This document shows positions 9,646 to 16,420 of a stretch of 64,000 nucleotides of DNA, piece after piece (position 1 is the first letter of the stretch; each line of letters opens with the position of its first letter). The DNA is from Bacillus sp. Bos-x628. Its GTDB lineage: Bacteria; Bacillota; Bacilli; Bacillales; Bacillaceae. The translations under genes were made by a program, and so were the position numbers. The stretch covers positions 2,232,001 to 2,296,000 of the forward strand of contig NZ_CP159358.1 of the NCBI RefSeq assembly GCF_040500475.1, in the 5' to 3' direction. The notes under the pieces were generated by a model. That model made no database searches. It had not been told where the DNA came from and saw only the letters and a list, made by a program, of their open reading frames with translations.

Positions 9646-10467
9646 ACATGCTGTACTATATCGACCGCCTGTCGCCGATTCATCGGCTGACAGGTGCAAC
9701 CAAACTCATTTGCTTTATCCTCTGGTCATCCGCAGCGATGCTCACGTATGATACAGGCGTATTAGTCTTTATGCTAGTTGCTAGTATCGTATTCTTTCAG
9801 CTATCGAACGTGAAATTTCGTGATATCTCCCTTCGTGGTGATCGTTCTGGCGATATTTTTAGTGATCAACAACATCGCCATTTACATCTTTGCGCCTCAG
9901 CAAGGTGTTGCCATCTACGGAGCAAAGCACGAGCTGTTTCATATTGCAGGCTGGTACAATGTCACACTTGAGCAGCTTTTCTATCAATTGAACATTACAC
10001 TCAAATATGTGACGGTCATGCCAGCGGCGCTCTTATTTATTGTGACAACGAATCCAAGTGAATTTGCCTCATCATTAAGTCGAATTGGTGTGAGTTACCG
10101 GATCTCATACGCCGTAGCAATTGCTTTGCGCTATATTCCAGACATCCAGCGGGATTTTCGGACGATTGCGATCTCTCAGCAAGCGAGAGGAATTGATTTA
10201 TCGAAGAACGAAAAACTAGGCAGACGAATCAAAAATGCATTATCAATCGTCATGCCGCTTATTTTCTCCAGCCTAGAGCGGATTGAGACGATTAGCAATG
10301 CAATGGAGCTGCGCGGATTTGGAAAGCATAAAAAGCGCACATGGTTTACCGCCAAAGATTTTCAAAAGGCAGATTATGTGGCGCTATTGTTTGTCGGCGT
10401 TGTCCTGATCGTGTCGCTAGTCATCACACTTGTAAGAGGAACGAGATTTTATAATCCATTTTTATAG
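9636..10467 (+). pseudogene. ECF transmembrane (T) component with 1-base frameshift
   Basis: The 5' frame (from ATG 9636) reads a normal EcfT N-terminus through SNVKFRDIS. The correct continuation FVVIVLAIFLVINNIAIYIF is in the next frame and runs to 10467. Dropping one C from the CCC at 9829-9831 restores a single protein of about 276 residues, the normal EcfT length, including the family motif ARGIDL and the later AMELRGFG. T components couple the ATPases to the S component in the membrane. If the frameshift is real the transporter would be disabled, unless the 3' part is translated from GTG 9820. Confidence 0.82.
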
Positions 10468-10472
10468 AAAGG

Positions 10473-10503
10473 AAGCCTTCACAGAGAGTGGAGGCTTTAC
10501 TTT
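10473..10503 (+). terminator. Terminator after the ECF operon
   Basis: AAGCCTTCAC (10473-10482) pairs with GTGGAGGCTT (10488-10497) with one G-T pair; a short T-rich tail follows. Confidence 0.78.
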
Positions 10504-10507
10504 TGTT

Positions 10508-10827
10508 TGTGGATAAAAGCTGTGTGAAGTTGCAAAAAACTATTAACATGTGTATAAATCGGTTATATTGAACAATGAGCCAAATACTTGTGAAGAACGA
10601 GGAACATAATGGAGGAATGATGAAGATGAACAAAGCACTTTTTTCATGTGAAGAACATATCGAAACCGTACTAGACATGTACATAGATGATTACGAACAG
10701 CCACCAGAATTCAGAAAAATCGAACATACACACAGGTTATCCACAACCTGTGAATTGTGCGATGAACCTGCAATATATATAGTGGGGAACGAATGATCGG
10801 ACACAAAATACACAAATTTTATCCACA
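10508..10827 (+). promoter_or_regulatory. DnaA-box cluster upstream of rlmH
   Basis: Three perfect DnaA boxes are visible: TGTGGATAA at 10508-10516 (reverse), TTATCCACA at 10737-10745 and at 10819-10827. A one-mismatch box, TGTTGATAA, follows at about 10830-10838. The middle box is the core of a perfect 22-bp palindrome, CACAGGTT-N6-AACCTGTG (10731-10752), inside yyzF. In B. subtilis the yydA (rlmH) region is a known origin-proximal DnaA-binding cluster, which fits this position. Confidence 0.75.
10626..10796 (+). CDS. yyzF: Small CxxH/CxxC protein (YyzF-like)
   Basis: 56 residues if started at the ATG at 10626 (MNKALF), 10 bases after GGAGG; ATGs at 10617 and 10620 are in-frame alternatives. 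The protein has an SCEEHIE motif near its start and CELCDEPA near its end, the CxxH and CxxC pairs of a small Bacillus family that may bind zinc. Function is unknown. It lies directly before rlmH, as in other Bacillus genomes. Its coding sequence carries a DnaA box and a 22-bp palindrome. Confidence 0.8.
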   Translation: MNKALFSCEEHIETVLDMYIDDYEQPPEFRKIEHTHRLSTTCELCDEPAIYIVGNE

Positions 10828-10876
10828 ATTGTTGATAACTTATATGAATAACTTGTTCTTAAGGTGGGGATGACCT

Positions 10877-11356
10877 GTGAATATATCAATCATCACAATC
10901 GGAAAATTAAAAGAAAAATATTTAAAACAAGGCATAGCCGAATACACAAAACGATTACAAGCCTATGCCAAAGTCAACATCATTGAGCTCGCAGACGAAA
11001 AAGCACCCGAACACCTCAGCGATCAAGACATGAAAATCATCAAAGACAAAGAAGGCGAACGCATCCTAAGCAAAATCAACCCAGACGCCCACGTCATCGC
11101 CCTCGCCCTCGAAGGAAAGATGAAAAGTTCCGAAGAATTAGCCGATACAATAGATAAGCTGGCAACTTACGGCAAAAGCAAGGTATGTTTCGTCATAGGT
11201 GGATCGCTTGGATTAAGTGATGCCGTCATGCAGCGTGCGAATGAGAAGTTATCTTTTTCGAAAATGACGTTTCCGCATCAGTTGATAAGGCTGGTACTCG
11301 TGGAGCAGATTTATCGAGCGTTTCGGATTGTGAGGGGGGAGCCTTATCATAAGTGA
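10877..11356 (+). CDS. rlmH: 23S rRNA (pseudouridine-1915-N3)-methyltransferase RlmH
   Basis: 159 residues, exact family length, GTG start behind AAGGTGGGG. RlmH is a SPOUT-class enzyme that methylates pseudouridine 1915 of 23S rRNA in the 70S ribosome using SAM. The SAM-binding knot is visible as [11 protein letters not shown] (about residues 101-111), and the C-terminal [21 protein letters not shown] is the signature end of the family. Conserved near the origin in Firmicutes. Island genes begin immediately downstream, so this gene borders the accessory region. Confidence 0.95.
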   Translation: MNISIITIGKLKEKYLKQGIAEYTKRLQAYAKVNIIELADEKAPEHLSDQDMKIIKDKEGERILSKINPDAHVIALALEGKMKSSEELADTIDKLATYGKSKVCFVIGGSLGLSDAVMQRANEKLSFSKMTFPHQLIRLVLVEQIYRAFRIVRGEPYHK

Positions 11357-11506
11357 GTGGGGTTTGTTAAGAAACCATACTAAAGTGGGACGTTAAGGTG
11401 TTTTTGGTTTTTTATTAAAAAAATATGAAATTCAATGTAATAAGGACTAAATAATATTAAATCGAAAGATAATTTTGTAATAGCCATCATTATAATGGCT
11501 ATTACT

Positions 11507-12028
11507 TTAAGTTCTGATCAAAGTTTTAAGGTATGATAAGCCTTTAGCAGATACTCTTAAGAACTTTAATTTTCCTAATTTGCGAACTTGAAATGTTAGT
11601 TTCTTTTCTGTTAATCGATCAAGTGAACTAGAAGGATTTGATAATTTAATTCCATGCTCTTTTAGAGTATCGTTAACCTCTTTGGTTTTAAATTCATTTT
11701 GTTCCGAATTCATTTGTACAAAATATGCTGTTATCAGAGCCTTGTCTAAGTCGGTTGTATCATCAGTAAATCTATTTTGCCATTCACCAAAGATATCGGG
11801 AACATCAAGAGGATCTATCTCAACTGTCTTTAATTTGCTTTCTTCTACTTCTTTTCTTTCTTCTTGGATAAATTCTTCAATTTCATTATCTTTGTCATCG
11901 ACATAGAGTTGAGCAATAATATCAACAATAGCTTCTAATTGGTCCATTTGTTCTTTAACGAAATCCTCAGAACCCTCAAAATCTAATTCTCCTGAACGGA
12001 CATTTATTTTTACTCTTGCATTACTCAT
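11507..12028 (-). CDS. Unknown acidic protein, second gene of an island module
   Basis: 173 residues, not recognised. The N-terminus (about 1-50) reads as a beta hairpin then a helix with FEGSEDFVKEQMDQLEAIVDII. Residues 50-75 are strongly acidic and probably a linker. The C-terminal 95 residues look like a winged-helix fold (ALITAYFVQMN... VNDTLKEHGIKLSNPSSSLDRLTEKKLTFQVRKLGKLKFLRVSAKGLSYLKTL), the kind of domain seen in DNA-binding and some defence-associated adaptor proteins. The ATG at 12028 has AAGGAGGAAA. It follows its partner by 13 bases. The AT-rich sequence and the helicase neighbours suggest horizontal transfer; a defence role is only an inference. Confidence 0.7.
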   Translation of the reverse strand: MSNARVKINVRSGELDFEGSEDFVKEQMDQLEAIVDIIAQLYVDDKDNEIEEFIQEERKEVEESKLKTVEIDPLDVPDIFGEWQNRFTDDTTDLDKALITAYFVQMNSEQNEFKTKEVNDTLKEHGIKLSNPSSSLDRLTEKKLTFQVRKLGKLKFLRVSAKGLSYLKTLIRT

Positions 12029-12041
12029 TAAAGTTTCCTCC

Positions 12042-12635
12042 TTATTTTCTTATTTCTGAAATATAAAGTAATTCCTCAATACATGCTCTATAATTAAGAA
12101 TTATTCTATCTATATCATTTTTCTTAGCATTGAAGTATATTTTATGAGCAGAAAAGTTCCCTAATTCCCTAAATTCATCCAAAGATTCTCTAGTATTACG
12201 TGAAAGTCCTAATTGTGTATTTGTTTTTGCATTATTAACAATATCTACAAGCATTTTATAGTTACCAGAACTATCTTTTATTAAAGAACTTAATTGTTTA
12301 TTTTCATATGAATGAATCAAGAGTATTTCAAATAATCTCCTCATTAAAACAGCACAACCATCAAATATATTATGCTCGTATGAAGCATTAATTTGGTTAG
12401 CTAAATTTATTAGATATGTCCTTGATTTTTCATATAATTCCTTATGTAATACTAATCCATCTGAAGTAATCTTAATCTCCTCTTTTTTCCCTTCATTAAG
12501 AATAGATGAATATAAATCCAATAGAGAAGAAAAAGTTTTAATGTGTAATCGGAAATAATCAGTTTTTTTCCCTCTAACAAATTCCCTAGAAGAAATAATG
12601 TTTTTACGCAACCTAGTCTTATTTGGTTTATGCAT
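12042..12635 (-). CDS. Unknown HEPN/DUF4145-like helical protein, first gene of module
   Basis: 197 residues from ATG 12635, all-helical by composition. The stretch DEFRELGNFSAHKIYF (about 155-170) resembles the RxLGNxAAH motif of DUF4145/HEPN-type domains, some of which are RNases or nucleotide-binding parts of defence systems. The RBS at 12635 is weak. In the same frame the sequence reads on upstream as YFINDIRDYFGSLG, and one base-shift away an ATG at about 12710 opens MSELEKVKII, so the real protein may be about 25 residues longer with an N-terminal frameshift here. Co-directional with the next gene, 13 bases apart. Confidence 0.62.
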   Translation of the reverse strand: MHKPNKTRLRKNIISSREFVRGKKTDYFRLHIKTFSSLLDLYSSILNEGKKEEIKITSDGLVLHKELYEKSRTYLINLANQINASYEHNIFDGCAVLMRRLFEILLIHSYENKQLSSLIKDSSGNYKMLVDIVNNAKTNTQLGLSRNTRESLDEFRELGNFSAHKIYFNAKKNDIDRIILNYRACIEELLYISEIRK

Positions 12636-13011
12636 TCCAAGACTACCAAAATAATCACGTATATCATTAATAAAATATAATAATTTTTACTTTTTCAAGT
12701 TCACTCATAGAAAATAAATTCACATAGTATGCAAATTATTGAAAGTCATATTTTACCTCGAAATTTTAGAATGTATATATTTTATTATAATTGTACAATT
12801 GGAAATCTATCACTAGTGTATTCTGAGTAGCTCTTTTAAATAATCTTATTAATTATATAGGGTTTTGTGTATTTAGTAGATTTTTTTAACATCATAATAC
12901 ATGCTCACAACAAACCGACATAGAGTATAATTCAATAATTCATATCATTTGTTAAAAAAAAAACAAATAATTCCGATATATGATATACAAAGATTACTAG
13001 AGGGGTGTGTC

Positions 13012-14895
13012 ATGGCTATTACCGTACCAGAAACGATCAAAAGTACTGCTACTGCAGGGGAACGAATTTTTTTTCGAACATTAAAGGAATATCTACCCGA
13101 GGATTATATTGTTCATTATGAGCCTAATATCAATGGGTTTAGACCAGATTTTGTGATAATCGGCCCTGATTTAGGAGTATTAGTTCTGGAAGTAAAAGAT
13201 TACACCAAAAATACAATAAGAGAGCTAAACGACAATACCTGGGGAATTTTGGATTCGTCTGGTGATTTACATAGAGTTAAGAGTCCACTAGTTCAATCAA
13301 GAGAGTATGCTTTTAAAATAAAAGAAATGCTTGAAAAAGACATTGATTTAATCAATACAGAAGGGAAATATCAGTTTAAATTAAAGTTTCCTTATGGTTA
13401 TGGTGTCGTATTTACTCGACTTCATGAAGAGCAACTTTTAAAAAACAAAGTATATGAAGTCATTGATCCACAATTTATTTTATCCCGTGATCAGATTGAT
13501 CCGGAAAATGATCAATTTGATCATGAGATTTTAATAGAAAAATTGTTTGATATGTTTCATGTTCCTTTCAAGTTAAATAAACCACTATTATCTGATGAAT
13601 TAAAAAGGATTCGTTATCATCTGTACAAAGAAATACGCGTTGGGGCAGATTGCGAACCAGTCCCATACCAAGACAAACTGTTATTATCTTTTCGAAACAT
13701 CAAAACGATGGATTTGCATCAGGAAAACTTGGCTAAACAAATTGGTGATAAGCATCGGTTAATTAGAGGGGTAGCAGGTAGCGGAAAAACCTTAATCTTA
13801 GCAAGTCGAGCAAAAATGTTAGCAGAACAACATCCGGATTGGAAGATATTAATACTCTGTTACAATGCAGCTTTAAAACAAAATATTAAACAAATTATTC
13901 ATTCTAAATTCACCGAACTAGACGAGATTTTAACATTAGAATCTAAACAAGTACCGAATTTAAAAAATATACAAATTCTAAACTTTCATCAATGGATTAA
14001 AAAAGACCATGGAATTACAGATATTGAAATTGAAACATATATTGAAAAGATAAAAAACGACACTTCAACTCTTATAAAGTATGATGCAATCTTAATAGAT
14101 GAAGGACAAGATTTTAAAGGAAGCTGGCTTCATCTCATCAGTTTATGCTTAGATCAAGAGACGCAATCTTTGCTTCTGGTAGAAGATAGAGCGCAAAATA
14201 TTTATCGAAAAAGTAAAAGCTATGTAAAAGATACGGGACTCGATTTTAGAGGTAGATCTAGAATCTTAAATATAAATTATCGTAATACGTCACAGATTGT
14301 AGCTTTTGCATGGAAGTTTTACGATACTCATAGCAATTTAGATCATCAATTAAAACTAGAACAGACAGAGACAATTGAAATCATCCCTCCAAAAAAGACG
14401 AAACGTAAAGGGCCAGAGGTAGAGCTTTTAAGATGTAGTACCTTTAAAGAAGAAATAGAGGAGGTCACTAAACAAATAGTGAATCAACACTTTGAGAAAA
14501 ACGTACCTTACTCTGAAATGGCCATTTTATATCGTATTCAGGGATATAACAGCCAATATATATCAGCAATTCAAGATGCGTTTAAGGCCAAGAATATTCC
14601 TTACAATTGGATAACTGAAAATAGAGCAACAAAACATAATTTTAATCCAAAGGAAGATACGGTAAAAATTTGCTCTCTTGATAGTAGTAAAGGTCTAGAT
14701 TTCCACTCAGTATTTATTGTTAAGGCGGATTTAATGCCATATAAGTATGAAAAGGATCAAGGTAAAGAAGTACCGTTAATGTATATAGGTATGACTCGTG
14801 CTAAAGAGTATCTATCAATATCTTATTCAGGTGTTTCTTCGTTTACTCAGTATTTTGAGAATGTAAAGAATAAAGATCTGATCTCTCAAAATTAA
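13012..14895 (+). CDS. NERD nuclease-domain / UvrD-like SF1 helicase
   Basis: 627 residues from ATG 13012 (AGAGGGGTG upstream); an in-frame extension to 12949 has no ribosome site. The N-terminal NERD (nuclease-related) domain shows TAGERIFFRTL, then GFRPDFVI and LEVKDY with the D...ExK nuclease pattern. Next comes a UvrD-like superfamily 1 helicase: Walker A GVAGSGKT (about 253-260), motif II LIDEGQDF, motif III-like LLLVEDRAQNIY, motif VI MYIGMTRAKEYLSI. NERD-helicase proteins process DNA and several are found in phage-defence islands. Transcribed away from the two-gene module. Motifs look intact. Confidence 0.85.
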   Translation: MAITVPETIKSTATAGERIFFRTLKEYLPEDYIVHYEPNINGFRPDFVIIGPDLGVLVLEVKDYTKNTIRELNDNTWGILDSSGDLHRVKSPLVQSREYAFKIKEMLEKDIDLINTEGKYQFKLKFPYGYGVVFTRLHEEQLLKNKVYEVIDPQFILSRDQIDPENDQFDHEILIEKLFDMFHVPFKLNKPLLSDELKRIRYHLYKEIRVGADCEPVPYQDKLLLSFRNIKTMDLHQENLAKQIGDKHRLIRGVAGSGKTLILASRAKMLAEQHPDWKILILCYNAALKQNIKQIIHSKFTELDEILTLESKQVPNLKNIQILNFHQWIKKDHGITDIEIETYIEKIKNDTSTLIKYDAILIDEGQDFKGSWLHLISLCLDQETQSLLLVEDRAQNIYRKSKSYVKDTGLDFRGRSRILNINYRNTSQIVAFAWKFYDTHSNLDHQLKLEQTETIEIIPPKKTKRKGPEVELLRCSTFKEEIEEVTKQIVNQHFEKNVPYSEMAILYRIQGYNSQYISAIQDAFKAKNIPYNWITENRATKHNFNPKEDTVKICSLDSSKGLDFHSVFIVKADLMPYKYEKDQGKEVPLMYIGMTRAKEYLSISYSGVSSFTQYFENVKNKDLISQN

Positions 14896-14924
14896 TTTAG
14901 CAAAAAGTAGCTGTTGAGCTTTTT

Positions 14925-15533
14925 TTGTATAATAACGGTAATAACACAATTCTGTGGGAGGTGAACATATTATCGAAACATGAAGAAGAGAGAAGAAACC
15001 AACTGGAAATGGAACAGATATTGTCAAACGAAAAAGAGACAAAGACCATCATTGAAAGTCCAAATGGTGAAACGAATGAATTGAATGTAAACCCACTGAA
15101 TGCCTTGCAAGATTCGTGGTGTTCTCACGCAGATAGAAGAGATGACGTTTATGAACATCCTTTTTTCATCATCTGCTTCAATTCGATCCGAAAATTTCGG
15201 GTGATGATGATTAAAAATACGCTATTACCTACTAAACCAACAACTAATCGATCAAATATCACTAGCAAACCTTCAAAGATGGATCCTCAATCAAACAAGT
15301 AAAAACAGGAACATGCATCATCAAAGCCGGCGATCCTGTGCAGCACGCATATTTCTGTATTACGGCCTATTCTAAACGGGAGGGAGTACAATGTTGGGGG
15401 AAGATGATTTTGCTATCCAAGATCAACGGGCAGCCTTCTCCTTTTTCGATTGAGGTCAAGGAGGATTCTATAGTTTAGAAACGGAAAATGCTTTTCAAAC
15501 ATATGAAATAAAGTTTCTGAAGATGAATCAGTA
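14925..15533 (+). other. Decayed coding region, origin unclear
   Basis: The first half (14925-15302) is an open frame of 125 codons with no convincing start and no family resemblance. The second half reads as two linked frames: one from about 15285 to 15470 (TGTCIIKAGDPVQHAYFCI...PSPFSIEV), then one base-shift away YSLETENAFQTYEIKFLKMN ending with TAA at about 15533, just before a terminator. This looks like the 3' half of a small gene with at least one frameshift. I do not recognise the protein. Confidence 0.4.
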
Positions 15534-15536
15534 ACC

Positions 15537-15561
15537 CCACCTTACTTTAGGTGGTTTTTTT
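15537..15561 (+). terminator. Terminator after the decayed region
   Basis: CCACCT (15537-15542) pairs with AGGTGG (15549-15554), followed by seven T. Confidence 0.82.
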
Positions 15562-15649
15562 GTACATTCTATTTTTTGGTATAATCAGTTGTAAGTGAAG
15601 AACATATAAAAGATTGATAAATGTTTTGATCTTAATTGGAGGTACTGTT

Positions 15650-16098
15650 ATGAAACAACTTTATATCAAGCAGGAGGCATTTCATCTCAGTGGCAAGTTT
15701 ACGGTAAAGGATCAGCAGGAGCCCAAGACGTTCACCATTCTGAATACAGAAAGAGACGAAATCGCCGTTATTACGAAAAAGATGTTTAGTTTTTTACCGA
15801 AGTCAATGGCCACGAGGTGTTGACCATTAAAAAAGGGTTTTCTTTTTTTAAAGCGCGATATTCGATTGATGCAGCAGGGATTGAGGTACATGGTAACTGG
15901 TTGGATATGAATTTTCAAGTTTTTCAGAACAGTGAATTGATCGGTCAGGTGAACAAAGAATGGTTCACTTGGGGTGATAGTTATAAGGTTGATATATTGA
16001 AGGAAGAAATGGAGTCTATCTTAATTGCATTAGTCGTCGCGATTGATTGTGTGAAGGCTGATGAGGCGTCTAGTTCTTCCTCGACAGCGTCGAATTAG
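15650..16098 (+). pseudogene. YxjI / LURP-one-related (tubby-like) protein, disrupted
   Basis: The ATG at 15650 has a good TTGGAGG site and opens MKQLYIKQEAFHLSGKFTV, typical of YxjI. About 15 residues that normally follow (the YVEGSF region) are missing. The frame then breaks near 15800: after FSFLPK the family sequence EVNGHEVLTIKKG...SFFKARYSIDAAGIEV continues in another frame to 16098 and ends with the family C-terminus ALVVAIDCVKAD. YxjI-type proteins have a tubby-like barrel; their role is unknown. Two lesions make a functional product unlikely. Confidence 0.82.
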
Positions 16099-16420
16099 TA
16101 AACGATTACAGAAATTCATTCTGTTTCATGAAGAGATCATCAGCGTGTAACTTTTATTCTTAAAATAAAATACTTGATTAAAACTTTGATTGACTAGAGT
16201 TCTTCGAGTTTTTCACTTGAATAAATAATCTTTACAAAAACATTTTTAGCATAGAGATATTCTGCAGTTGTTTGTTTGAAAATAAGGCTCTCCACACAGA
16301 AGGAAGCCATATTTTATAAACCTCATTTATGATATAAATATTTACAGTGTATAATCATTTAATGTAAATTGGATAAATAATTGGTATATCAAAAGGTACG
16401 TTTTTAAGTGGAGGGTAACT
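16099..16420. other. Intergenic stretch, helicase promoter candidate only
   Basis: AT-rich and without a credible gene. A possible promoter for the downstream helicase is TTTATG (16326-16331), 18 bases, TATAAT (16350-16355). An AGTGGAGGG ribosome site follows at about 16408. Nothing else stands out. Confidence 0.4.

Noticed and set aside
12452..12667. Minus-strand 71-codon frame upstream of the HEPN-like gene
   Set aside because: It overlaps the longer frame in another phase and has no start signal of its own.
14925..15302. 125-codon open frame as a real gene
   Set aside because: Start is unclear (GTG 14961 lies directly on GGGAG) and the composition matches no family; reported only as decayed sequence.
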